NCBI GenBank assembly: GCA_049305865.1
Contig: JBAQPP010000053.1
Coordinates: 1-34,164, forward strand
Length of the DNA stretch: 34,164 nt
Direction: 5' to 3'
Source: UBA6263 sp049305865
GTDB taxonomy: Bacteria; Patescibacteriota; Gracilibacteria; Absconditabacterales; Absconditicoccaceae
Below, piece by piece: positions 1 to 11,295 of this stretch. The translations under genes were made by a program, and so were the position numbers. The first letter of the stretch is position 1. Every line of letters begins with the position of its first letter. Below the pieces are notes generated by a model that ran no database searches, had not been told where the DNA came from, and was given only the letters and a program-made list of their open reading frames with translations.

Positions 1-253
1 CAATAGCAGTACCTGCTGCCATAATTGTTCATACAGGAGCTTTCCATACCCTATGATACCATTTCTTTTCACTTCGAGCGCGACTTAGAACATCTTTTAT
101 CTGTCCAGTTGTATTTGAAATAATTTCTAAAGATTGTTTTGGTAATGTGACTACTGTATTTACAGCATCTAGTCATCAATACAAAACAGTTCCCACTGTT
201 CTTACTGGGAGTCATATAGTATTTCAGATACGTTTATCCAAAGCTAAAGCCAT
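1..253 (-). CDS. Hypothetical protein, 5' part only (gene runs off the left edge)
   Basis: Reading leftward from the ATG at 253-251 gives 84 uninterrupted codons if UGA is glycine. The protein begins MALALDKRIGNTIGLPVRTV and has a threonine/valine-rich middle, a basic stretch around residues 55-65 (RARSEKKWYHRVWK) and a small-residue hydrophobic stretch at the cut edge that may be the start of a membrane segment. I do not recognise the family. It is divergently transcribed from the large gene at 424, and a near-consensus promoter at 288-315 faces it, which supports the start. C-terminus and full length are unknown. Confidence 0.6.
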
Positions 254-287
254 GTTATTATTATTTAATTTATAAAGTTCAATCAAC

Positions 288-315
288 ATTATAAACATTT
301 AATAATAAATGTCAA
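288..315 (-). promoter_or_regulatory. Sigma70-type promoter for the leftward gene at 253
   Basis: On the minus strand TTGACA (310-315) and TATAAT (288-293) are both exact consensus hexamers, separated by 16 nt. The -10 lies 34 nt upstream of the ATG, giving a leader of roughly 25-30 nt. It forms a divergent pair with the promoter at 363-392. Confidence 0.8.
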
Positions 316-362
316 ATATAAATATAGAATATTTTTGTAAGTGAAATAATAGTAAATATAGA

Positions 363-392
363 TTGACATTAATACTAAAATATATATATAAT
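363..392 (+). promoter_or_regulatory. Sigma70-type promoter for the 424-11610 gene block
   Basis: TTGACA at 363-368 and TATAAT at 387-392 with an 18-nt spacer. The -10 ends 31 nt before the ATG at 424. This is the probable main promoter for the 988-aa and DUF4116 genes. Confidence 0.8.
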
Positions 393-423
393 ATTGTGTA
401 TTTTTACTTATTATTATTTTACT

Positions 424-3390
424 ATGTCTAATAATATTGATAAATTTACAGATACTCTTTTTTTGGAAGCTTCTATTTATCCTACTTCAACGGCTGAAAA
501 AATAAAGAAATATCCATGAGAATTATTAGAAGCGGTAAAAAATGCAGATACCAGGTTAATATCGCCTCAATTAGATAGATTGTGAAATTCAAATAAAGAT
601 TTTTGAAATGTGATTAAAGATCTTGTTATTGATTCACAAAGATGAAATCGTGATTTTAATGATAGAATGTATCAATTTTCTGATGGAATTAAAGATATGT
701 GAGACGATATACAATATTGATTGGATAGAGTTAATGACTGACTAGATATTGTTTCAAAATCAATTGAATCTGCGTATTGAAGTAAGCTACCAAAATGATT
801 ATCAATGGCAGAGATATGAAAACTACTATCATTTAACTGAAAAAGATCTGTTATAGCTCTTGCCGTACATTGATGAATAGAAGAATCTGACATTAGAAAA
901 ATGTTTAGTAATAACTTTGTAGATTATTTAAAAAATTGAGTTTCATTATCACAAGCAAAAGAAATACAGTCTAAAATATTAAAACAAATATATTATTTAC
1001 AAAACATAAATAGTAGACTAAGGGAAGAATTACAAATAGTCTCTACACAAGAAACTCACAATTACACAAGACAAGGTGAAATCAAAGTAGAGATAAATAA
1101 AAATATAGATGAAATCACAAAACTTAGAAAAACTTTGATTTCTGAAGATGAAAAAAAGTTATTGGAGTTGGGTTTATTCTGTAGAAAAATACCAATTGAA
1201 GATCTTATACACGAATGAATCATAGAGAAAAATAGCCTTCAATGATTAGTAAATAATCACAAAATAACTTGAAATTTATCTTCGCAATTATCGAAAATTT
1301 TTGTAAGAAATTTAGATTGATTTATAGAGCCTTTAGTAAGTTTCGATTGAGATATATGAAGACGACAAGCTCAGATGCTTACATGATATAAAGTTGAAGC
1401 ATGATTCGAAGAAACCAATCAGAACCTATCAGATATAAATGAAACAAATAAAATCTGATTTATCAAAACAGATAAGAATTTAAGAAGAATAGATGATACT
1501 CTACAAGACTGATTTATTCAAACAAGTGAAGATTTGGAAATAATAAACAATACTTTACAAGAATGAATTGAAAGAACTAGTGAAAACTTGGAAATTATAA
1601 ACGAAACAAATAAAGACTGATTTATTCAAACGAATAAAAAATTAAAAAGAATAGATAATACATTGCAAGTATGATTTGAAGAAACGGTTGGAGGCTTGAT
1701 AATTATAAATAAAACAAACAAAATCTGATTTATCAAAACAGATCAAAATTTAAGAAGAATAGACGACACACTACAAGCATGATTCGACGAAACTAATCAA
1801 AATCTAGTAGATATAAATGAAACAAATAAAATAGGATTTATCCAAACAAATCATAGTTTGAGAAAAATAGATGGGACATTACAAGTATGATTTATCAAAA
1901 CAGTCGAGGGTTTGAAAGATATAGATAATTCAGTTACATTTTGATTTGAGGAGACAAATAGAAATCTAGAAAACATATCAACATATACAGCTCAGATGAA
2001 TACAAAACTCTGAATAGGAAATCAACAATTATGAAATATCAATCTACAGCTATCCACAACAAATTGATATTTATATGATATATTGGCGACTAATTTAGAA
2101 GAGAACGGTCTATTACAACAATCAAATTTTTTATCTGAAGAGTCAAACAATCTAATTAGAATATCTAATCAAGTTTTGGCTAATATTTCTAGAGAAGTTG
2201 TAACCACAAAAGAACAGCTTATCTATGCATTAGATATTATCTGAAATACTATAGTTTTGTGATTTAATAGAACACTTGAAGAATTAAAAAACATTCAAAT
2301 AATTTGAATACAAAATATTCAAGTTAATCAAGAAATATTAGAAGAATTAAAAAAACAATCAGCTGAGTTAGAAAAAATAAATGAGAAATTACTTACACCA
2401 CTAGAAATCAAATCAAACGAACATTTTAAAAATTGATTAAGTCGAGTTGAAATATGAAATCGGAAAAGAGCGCTTGAATCTTTTGAAAAATGAATAGACA
2501 ATAAAAATAATCATTTATTTAATCTTTATGGAGCATGATTGGCCAGTAGTTCCTTATGAAAATCAAAAGAATCAAAAGTATATTTTATAGACGCTTATAC
2601 TGTTGCTATAAAGGCATGAAGTTATAAATTTGCTAGCGAAATAGCTTTCGATATATCAAAGTTATATATAAAAAATCTAAAACTAAGTGAAGGAAAAAAA
2701 TGGTTAAATGAAACAATAGGAAATAATATTGATTTTATAGAAGCGTATTTTCTTAAGGCTAGAATATGTAAATTATTGGCGCAAGAATCAGAATTTGAAT
2801 TGCTTATAAATATAATTTTCAACAAAATTATAGAAGATTGAGGAAATTTTAACTTAAAAGAAAATTATCAAGATATTTTAGAGTATATTTATCAACCTAC
2901 CAGTGATATTATAGACCAAGAAATACAAAACTGATTAAAACAAAAATTATTTAAACTTCTTCCTAGATTAGAAGCTATATGACATCAAGACGCTATCAAA
3001 AACATAGTTTCTCATATGCTATTTATAGATCCTATCTGACTAAATGACGCTTGAATAAATATAAAAAATGTATTACAAAATAATAAAGAGTTTTTTCAAG
3101 AAGAATATAAAGAATTTTCACAAAAAATCTTTCATGGTGGGCAATCTATAAAATTTTTTATGATTACTTGCTTATGACACAAAATAATAGACCAAACAAT
3201 TATAAATAAGATAATTAAAGTCTGATTATCTTTTGATTTAGATTATATAGATTTTAAACATACAAAAGTCGTAGATGAAAAAAGGAGCCAGAAACAAAAT
3301 TTAATAAATAAAATATATTCTTTAGATAAATCTGCGAAATATATGCTTAGAGATTACTTGAAAGATAACGCTAATTCTCCGTTAAATTAA
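424..3390 (+). CDS. Large coiled-coil repeat protein with TPR-like C-terminal half
   Basis: 988 aa with UGA read as glycine; stop TAA. No signal peptide or clear membrane segment. Residues 1-320 are mostly charged and helical. Residues 323-520 are eleven tandem 18-residue units of the pattern TxxxGFxxTxxxLxxIxx, predicted to be a long regular coiled coil (18 = 11 + 7). After a weaker helical stretch, about residues 665-780 look like tetratricopeptide helices (GN-W-KRALESFEKGI with CGG as the W, then FNLYGAGLASSSLGKSKES). The rest to 988 is helical and unrecognised. It is first in a rightward block and 27 nt before the DUF4116 gene, so probably co-transcribed. A structural or scaffolding role is inferred from architecture only; TPRs bind other proteins. 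No Shine-Dalgarno precedes the ATG, as elsewhere in the window; the promoter at 363 supports this start. Confidence 0.8.
1390..1983 (+). repeat. Eleven tandem 54-bp units encoding 18-residue repeats
   Basis: Units start at 1390, 1444, 1498, 1552, 1606, 1660, 1714, 1768, 1822, 1876 and 1930. Each encodes a glycine at position 5; ten use TGA and the ninth uses GGA. Units beginning TNK and TLQ largely alternate, giving a 108-bp superperiod (for example 1444-1551 resembles 1714-1821), which suggests expansion by duplication of pairs. Confidence 0.9.
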
Positions 3391-3417
3391 TAAAATTTAT
3401 TCTTTGTTATTAAAACA

Positions 3418-5907
3418 ATGCCTATAAAAACAATTTCTATAGAAAAAAGTACAAAAGCAGTTAGACTAGATAAAAACACTGTTATGTTAAATCTAGAAGC
3501 AGTTCCATTGGACGAAGAAAATAATTTTGAACCTTGAGTTGAATTGCAACTTTTTATAAATGATCAATTAATAGATACTTTAGACTCATGAATCAGTGGT
3601 AAACTTAAAACGAAATTAGCATATAAACACTGAATAAATGATTCAGAATTGATATCATTTAAATTAAAAAATATAACATCGGGGATAGAGAGCAAGATTA
3701 AGTATATCCTAATAGAAGACAGGACAGGAGAAAAAATTGTATGGTGAAAAAAGCTCTACGATTTAAATAAAGAATTGTTGAAAGAATTTAGCAGGATAGA
3801 TCAATATTTTAGAAAAATAATTAGTTCAGAGGAAGAAGAAAATTACGAATTTATAAACCAAGAATTTGCTAAATTAGAAAAATTATGACAAATTAAAACA
3901 AAGTTACTTGAATTAAAACAGTTAGAATTTTATATAAAATATAAGGATGAAATAGAGGAAACAAAAGACTACTGTTACCACAATATGACCATCCAAGAAA
4001 TAGATAGTATGTTAAACAAAATTGCTAAAATAGCTACTATTCATAATATAAATATAGATAAATTTAGAAAAGAATCTTTGGACGAAAAAAACAGACAAGA
4101 AAAAATCAAAAAGATTCAAAAAAGATATGATATCAATAAATCTTTACTAAGTGATTTTCAATTTATAGACCAATATTTTCAGTGATTAATCAAACCTGAA
4201 AACTATCAAGACAATGATTTTGTTGAAAAAGAATTTGATAAATTAGAAAAATTATGAGGACTTAAAGTACAGTTAAATAAATTGGAGCAATTAGAATTTT
4301 ATATAAAATATAAGAACAAGATAGAGTCCATAAAGAATTACTGTAACAATCAAATGACAGTTCACGAAATAGATAGTGCTTTGATAAAGATAGTAGAAAT
4401 AATAAAGATCCACGATACCAATATAGATAAATTTAGAAACGAGAGGAAAGAGAACGAAAGAAAAGAGAACGAGAGGAAAGAGAACGAAAGAAAAGAGAAC
4501 GAGAGGAAAGAGAACGAAAGAAAAGAGAACGAGAGAAAAGAGAACGAGAGGAAAGAAAACGAGAGGAAAGAGAACGAAAGAAAAGAGAACGAGAGAAAAG
4601 AAAACGAGAGGAAAGAGAACGAGAGAAAAGAGAACGAGAGAAAAGAGAATGAGAGAAAAGAGAACGAGAGAAAAGAGAATGAGAGAAAAGAGAATGAGAG
4701 AAAAGAGAATGAGAGAAAAGAGAATGAGAGAAAAGAGAATGAGAGAAAAAATGCTATTATTTCGATAAAATCAAATCGAGAAAATATTAAATCAATGTCT
4801 ATAGAATTAAGAGATAACAAAGAAATTATTTTAATAGCCGTAGAACAAAATTGATATGCTCTAAAGCGAGCTTCAAATAGACTTAAAGACGACAAACAAA
4901 TTGTTTTAAGTGCAGTTAAACAAAATTGATTGACTCTTAATCATGCATCAGACAAATTGCAAGATAATGAAGAAATTGTTTTAGCAGCCATTAATCAAAA
5001 TCCATCATCTCGAAGATATGTATCAGAAAGGTTAAGAAATAATAAAAAATTAATTATAACTTTTTTAGAAAAATGATGATGAGATTCACATTATTGATAT
5101 AATAATATACCAGATAATCGAGGAAACGATAGGGAGATAGTCCTTGCTGCTTTAAAATATAGTGAGATTTTTGAATGAAAATTTAAATCTCACCTAATAA
5201 AATTTAAAAATGATAAAGATGTATTAATGGCGGCAATAGAAAATTCAAACACCAGTAGTAAATCTGAATGTCCACTTGAATATGCATCAGATAAACTAAA
5301 AGATGATGAAAATATCGTCTTATCCGCCGTCAAAAAAAATTGATATAACATAAAATATGCATCCGAAAAATTAAAAGACAATAAAGAAATGGTACTAGCC
5401 GCTATTAATGAAAATCCTCACGCACTTGAATATGTATCAGATAGACTAAAAGATGATGAAAATATTGTATTACAGGCAATTGTTTCTAATTGATATGCTT
5501 TTAAGCATGCATCCGAAAAATTAAAAAACAATAAAAATTTTATTTTATCTATAATAGAAAAAACTAAAACATCAGAAATATTTACAAATATATGAAATAA
5601 ACTTCGAGACGATAAAGAAATATTTTTAGAGTTTATATCTAGATGATGAAGTACTTTTTATGTTTTGAATTGAATTCCCATAAAATTACAAAATGATAGA
5701 ACTATTGCCATGTCTATAGTTGAACATCCATGTTTTTTTTGACCACACAAACCATCATTTCATTATCTTTCAGATCAATTCAAAAACGATAAAGAAATTT
5801 TTCTAACTGCAATAAAAAACAGCTATCCCTATTCTAGTTCATATATTATACAAGAAGCATCCCCCAAAATAAAGCTTCTAGTAAAGATGTGAATTATAAA
5901 ACTTTAG
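3418..5907 (+). CDS. DUF4116 repeat protein with ERKEN helical spacer
   Basis: 829 aa, stop TAG. Residues 1-120 form a likely beta-rich N-terminal domain. Residues 123-219 and 246-342 are a diverged duplication (both contain LEFYIKYK and NIDKFR). Residues 342-441 are exactly twenty ERKEN pentapeptides. From about 442 to 820 there are roughly ten DUF4116-type units of about 40-50 residues with the core DDKxIVLxAVxxNGxALxxAS, a repeat of unknown function known from bacterial and protist proteins. No signal peptide or membrane segment is visible. Dense charge and alternating E/R/K suggest the pentapeptide block is a rigid single alpha helix spacing the N-terminal domains from the DUF4116 array (inference). 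It lies 27 nt after the coiled-coil gene and before the giant protease gene, which has its own promoter. Confidence 0.8.
3784..4443 (+). repeat. Internal duplication of about 97 residues in the DUF4116 protein
   Basis: The segments beginning at 3784 and 4153 are offset by 369 bp (123 codons) and align along most of their length, sharing FIDQYF/RIDQYF, KLEKLG, LEFYIKYK and NIDKFR. The 26-residue linker after the first copy is charged (KNRQEKIKKIQKRY); after the second copy it is replaced by the ERKEN array. Confidence 0.8.
4441..4740 (+). repeat. 15-bp tandem repeat x20 encoding (ERKEN)20
   Basis: Exactly 20 units of GARAGRAAAGARAAY in frame, followed by a truncated unit (ERKN). Nearly all substitutions are synonymous (AGG/AGA, GAG/GAA, AAC/AAT). 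Units from 4666 onward use AAT increasingly while earlier ones use AAC, so the array shows localised homogenisation. The length is a multiple of three per unit, so copy-number changes would keep frame. Confidence 0.95.
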
Positions 5908-5984
5908 TAGAAAAAAAGCAGTACAAACAATCCATAAAAAAATTTGATAAATATTTTTCTAATATCAAAAAAGTCCTCCTATAT

Positions 5985-6013
5985 TTGACATATTTCAAAA
6001 AATTGTTTATAAT
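5985..6013 (+). promoter_or_regulatory. Consensus sigma70 promoter for the giant metalloprotease gene
   Basis: TTGACA (5985-5990), 17-nt spacer, TATAAT (6008-6013): a perfect consensus. The -10 ends 30 nt before the ATG at 6044. It lies in the 136-bp gap after the DUF4116 gene, so the protease gene can be transcribed independently. Confidence 0.85.
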
Positions 6014-6043
6014 TAGTCTAAGGTTTTATTTAAACTAAAACAA

Positions 6044-9000
6044 ATGACTAATACTTTCAATTCTGCCTCAAACTTAGAAAAAGGTAAATTTAAAATTACC
6101 AAATCAGGTTTAATTATAAAATCAGCAAGTGATGATCTTTTAGATAACTTAGATTTAGAAAAAAAAATTATAGATAGAAATAAGTTAGCGGAAGAAATTT
6201 CTAAAAATAGATTTGTGAACTGAGAAAAACACATCAACAATGGTTTACCAAAAGGAGAAATACAGATATGATCAAAATTACTAATTATAGATGAAAATAA
6301 ATATTCAGATATTTTACTAGAATATAAAAAAACATTAGATGACAAACCAAGTAATTATGAAAAAAGATTAGAAGAACTAGATTCTATATTAGCAGAAATA
6401 ATAATACTAGACTCCAACAATATGATAGAATTTCAATCTATAGATAATTTTCATTGAAATAAAAATTCTAAAATAGAAGCTGATATAGCATATACAGAAT
6501 TAAACAAAAATCCTATTTATAAGGATAAAATATCTCTTATATCAAAAAAGAGTGATGACACAGAGGATTATTTTATCATTAAATGGACTGATGAAGAAAT
6601 CCAAAAAATAAATAATGAACAAGAAAAAAAAGATATTATTGATCCAGAAAAAAAAGAATTAAATAACTATGATAAATTATTTGAATTATATGATAAATTT
6701 AAAAATGATAAATCTAGAAAAAATAATGAAAAATGATTTATATATTTTTGGTCTTATATAAAAGATAAAAAATTGTGATTTACTTACAATCAGATATGAG
6801 ATATATTCGAAGATTTAACCAATAATAACAAAGACGCCGTCATAAAATATCTAAAAGAAACAACAAAAGATACTGATAATAAAGAAGAACCAAAATCAGA
6901 TGATATGGATAAAGAAATAAAAAATATTGATGAAAAAATGGAGCAAATACTCAAACTTATAAATATGATTGATATAAATAATCAATACAACAAACTCTCA
7001 AAAAGACGAGAAAAATTAAAAAAACATATGGAAGATTTTGATAAAGACTGATCAATAAATTCTGATACTGAACTTTTCAAGGCGATTTATCCAGCTCTCG
7101 AACACGAAATAAATGAATTTAAAAAAGATCTAGAAAATGCAATTATAGATATAAAAGATAAAATTTCTTTGATAGAATGAAGTGGTATTGCTGGCTTAGA
7201 AGCAGTAAAAAAAGTAAAAAAAGAATTGGAAGATATATTAAAAAAATATGAAATAATAAAAACAGATTTTGATTCTATGTATGAAAAACTTTTAAAAAGA
7301 ATTAAAGAAGAAACTCCTAAACAACTTCCACCTCATGAAGAAGAAGAGGTCATACCCAAACCAATTATTCCAGATCCAAAACCAGATCCAACACTAGACC
7401 CAATAATAGAACAACAAGACTTAGATATAAGTGCTGTAATTTCTGATATGTGAACAGACATACATAGAGAAAGACTATCACTAGAAACAGAAGAAGAACT
7501 TAGAGACGAATATAAAAATACCTGAAAATGGAATATGCCCAAAAGAGCTTATCTATTTCTTTCTAGATGAGCCAAAAGAAAAAGACTTATAAAAGAAAAA
7601 ATGGAAAAATTAGAAAAGAAAAAGCATGCATTTACCAAAAATGAACCTTTTGATCAAGAAATAGAAAGTGCAGCTGATCGTCATGAAATAGAAAAGGGAA
7701 AATATAATTTAGCATCTATAGATAAAAAAGTCGAAAAAATAGATGATCCCAAAGTTAATGAAATTTGTAAAAAATATTTAGAGTCAGATTGAATAACTCT
7801 TATCTATACTGATGATAATTTTAAAGATGATTTTAATGCTATAACTGCTGACAAAAATACTATACTTTGAAAAGCTCTAGAATGACAAAAAGAGATTAAA
7901 TATATCTGATCAAATATCCTAGAAAAACTTAAACTCAAAAAAGCAGCTTTCGAACTTGATAATGAAATCAATCAAGAACTTGGTAAATATATAAACACTT
8001 CTGATGAAATACATATCAAAAATATAGAAGAAAAAATTTCTAAATATATAGCTGCACATCAGGAAAATCCAAAAAATATTGCAACATATAAAATAATTCT
8101 TAAAGAAAAAGATCCTTCAAAATTAAATCAATTCCTTAAACACCAAGGAGCAGTTATGAAAATGAAAGTAAATAATTTGAAAATGACTATTGATGTTCTC
8201 GTATGATGAAAATCAGCATATCAGATTGATAACAAAGATCGTCAAAAATGACGAGCATACAAAGTATGACACGCATTGGATAAACTTCCACGATGGGCTC
8301 AAACAGCTGGATTTGTATGACTATCTATAGGTACATGATTGCTTACATGATGACTAGGTACAGTAGCATCAGCTGCTATAGTTACATGATTTTCTGCATG
8401 ATCAGTATGATGACTCAATGCTCTCAAAAAATGGACTCACTATACCAAGGAACAAAATACTCATGAAAAAAATGTTGCTACAGATTATAAAAACGAACAA
8501 AAAAAAATTCAAGAACGACAGGATCAGGCATTGAAGGGTAAACGATATTCTTGGAAAACATATAAAGCCAAAAGACAACTTGCACTATATGATCAATCAA
8601 CTCAAGAAAATTTTCAGGTTTCAAATACTATTACAGATACCATTACAGACTTGTGTTCACAGGTAAGAACATTAACTCCACAAGAAGAAAATTATATCAA
8701 AAAAAATCTGATTCAATGAAAGGTGCGTCTAGATTACTACAGAGATATCGGACACAATTTCTTAGCTTCCAATGAAAAAAAACATATAGAACAAGATATG
8801 AAGAGACTTGAAAAGGCAATTATATTATGATCCAATAAACTCTGATTAGTAAACGGCATAACTGATATTTCTACTCTTCAAGCTACAGATGATACTTGAA
8901 CAAATCTAAAATATGAAGAAATTAAAAAAGATCTAGAAAATAGCTACAATAAATCTCTTATTCAATTTAAAAGAGAAAGAAGAGTCTTAGCTGCAAAATA

Positions 9001-11272
9001 CTGAGTAGGTACAGCTGTAGCTTCAGCTGGTATGTCATTGGGTATGCAATATCTGATGTGAACATGAGTATTTTCAGAAAAAGTTATTCCTGGTACCACA
9101 ACATGAACATGAACATCTGAACATTTCAATCCATGAAAACATAATCTATTAGATACATGAACTTCAAATAGTATCCATGATACCGCCCAAAGTATAAGTT
9201 CCAATCCAAATATAAATTCATCTTCTATTATAGATATAAATTACTGAGCATGAACAGATGCAACAGCAGTTATTCCTTGAAGACTTACTCAATCAGTTTA
9301 TGATACAAAGATCAATGAAGTCATAAATAATATAAACAGTATGAAATGATTAAATACTGCAATAAGAGATCAACTAATAGATCATGTAAAATCTGAGCCA
9401 CGAAAATCTTCTCGAGCTACGAGCAATTTTACTAATGATTTCTTACATGGTATGAGATGTGCCGAAACAGTTGAACAGGCAGCAAGATGATTAGCTGATT
9501 CTGGATACAATCATTGAATAAATATAGCCTACAATTCTTCTTATGATATTGCTTGAAAATGAATACATAATGTCGCAGAAAGGGTAGTAAACGCTGATTT
9601 TGTTTTAAATAATCCATGAACTGGTAACTCTCGATGGGAAAGATTAGTGATACCAGTACCATTATTTTTCAACACATTTAAAGATAAAATATTAGGCAAA
9701 CCTGATCAAAACCCAAAACAAGATCCAAAAGAAAAAGATAAGAAACCAGATATTATACAACCAAATAATAAACCAAAATGAAAAGAACAAATCCCAGATA
9801 AGAAAAAATATCGAGATGATTTTTGGGATAAAAACAAAGAAAAACCTAATCAAGAACCAGATGATCCATGAATAAAAAAAGATCCTAAAACCTGATGACG
9901 AAAACCAGAAGAAGATTTATCAAAAAGAAAAATTTGAGTATCTACAAGAAAAGAAAAAATAGATATAAAAGAATCAAATCTTTTGGATAAAGATTGAAAA
10001 CCAGTTGCATGAAAGGATTGACTGCCAAAAACACTTAGTGGATATAAAGATATATCAGATTTTGCTCCAGAATATCCAAATCAATTTAAAGAAAAGTCTC
10101 TTGATGAAATGGCAAAAGAAGTCATAGAAAATCCCAATATACCACTCTATAAAGATCCTGAATATCAAAATGATTCAACGGAAGTTGAAAACTTACTATC
10201 ACAATGAAAAAAAGATAAAGCTATGATGATAATAAAATCAATAATAGAAAAAGAAAGGAAATATATAGAAGAAGAAAAAGAAAAAAAATATAATTGATAC
10301 ATAAATCAGATATACGATGTTATTAAAACATCTTTCAATAAATATTGAGTAAAAGATATTGATAATACGTTACCTTCAAAAGATAAAATACACATCATGA
10401 CTGGTTATGAATTCTGGTCTTATAAGTCTCCTAAAAATATTAATTGATGAACAGTATGATGAGTGTGTTATACAGATCATTGACACATACTAATAAATCA
10501 TGATGCTATACACATGGTATCGACAGATGAAAAAATACAAGAAGCGATATTGAAAGACATATTAATTCATGAATTGGTACACGATTCATGAGTAAATAAT
10601 TATCATCATTTCTATGAATTGAAAGATAAAAAATGAGATATCTTAGAAAAAAACAATAGGGAAAACGAATCTTTTATCGTGCGTCGCATATGACTTAGAA
10701 TTATAAAAAGAATAAAATGAAACAACTTTTTTGTATATTGAACAGCACTAAACGAAGCCGTCACACAAATGTTGGCAGATAAAATATGAAGTACAGAATA
10801 TGAACTATGAAAGAAACTCTTGCCTCAATGATATGTATCAAAATGATATCCTAAAGAAAAAGAAGTAGTACAATTACTTCAAGAAAAACTTTTAATTCCA
10901 TTTGATATGTTTGCAAAAGCTATTTTAAATCGTACAAGAGATGTATGAAAAAGTGAAAATGCATTGAAGAAATTAACATTAAAAATAAATTCATGAGATT
11001 GGAGTTCTGCTTCAAAGATTAATTGAGAAAGATATCCAGAATTTCTAAAACTTATTATGTGTATTATGGATTATGAAAGTGAAAATAAATGAGATTTTTC
11101 TGCAGAATACAAACTTACAAAAGACTTGATAAATGGAGAACAATTAATAATTACTCCAGAGATGAAAAAATACTTTCATCCATCCCTATTAAAGAATTGA
11201 ATCTTAAAAGAAAAACTTCAAAAAGCATATCCAAACCTTTTGGATACACAGTCAAAAGCTATGGCGGCCTAA
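6044..11272 (+). CDS. Giant protein with C-terminal zinc metalloprotease (gluzincin-like) domain
   Basis: 1742 aa, stop TAA. No N-terminal signal peptide. Residues 1-440 are charged and helical. A proline/acid-rich linker lies at about 435-465. Glycine/alanine-rich hydrophobic segments at about 754-793 and 984-1012 look like membrane or membrane-hairpin regions. A Pro/Lys/Asp-rich linker covers about 1220-1310. The C-terminal domain carries HELVH at 1509-1513 and, 57 residues later, LNEAVTQMLADK with E1571; this HExxH plus downstream NExxT arrangement is typical of gluzincin-type peptidases, where the two His and the distal Glu bind zinc. The N-terminal 1300 residues are not recognised. It is preceded by its own promoter and followed 23 nt later by a small acidic protein. 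Substrate and location are unknown; membrane anchoring is inferred from hydrophobicity. Confidence 0.8.
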
Positions 11273-11295
11273 TCTTTACAAAATAAAAATATAAC

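Noticed and set aside
1390..1983. CRISPR-like regular repeats
   Set aside because: The 54-bp periodicity has no unique spacers and encodes in-frame peptide repeats; the 15-bp array at 4441 is likewise coding.
424..3390. UGA as selenocysteine or readthrough signal
   Set aside because: UGA is far too frequent and stands at glycines; no SECIS-like element is expected at so many sites.
4362..4895. Minus-strand open frame of repeated Ser-Phe-Leu
   Set aside because: It is the antisense of the ERKEN array; the plus-strand frame belongs to a long DUF4116 gene with synonymous variation favouring the plus reading.
10568..10606. Metzincin protease signature in HELVHDSG
   Set aside because: The third metzincin ligand expected ten residues after the first His is Asn, while a gluzincin-type NExxT lies 57 residues downstream, so the gluzincin reading fits better.
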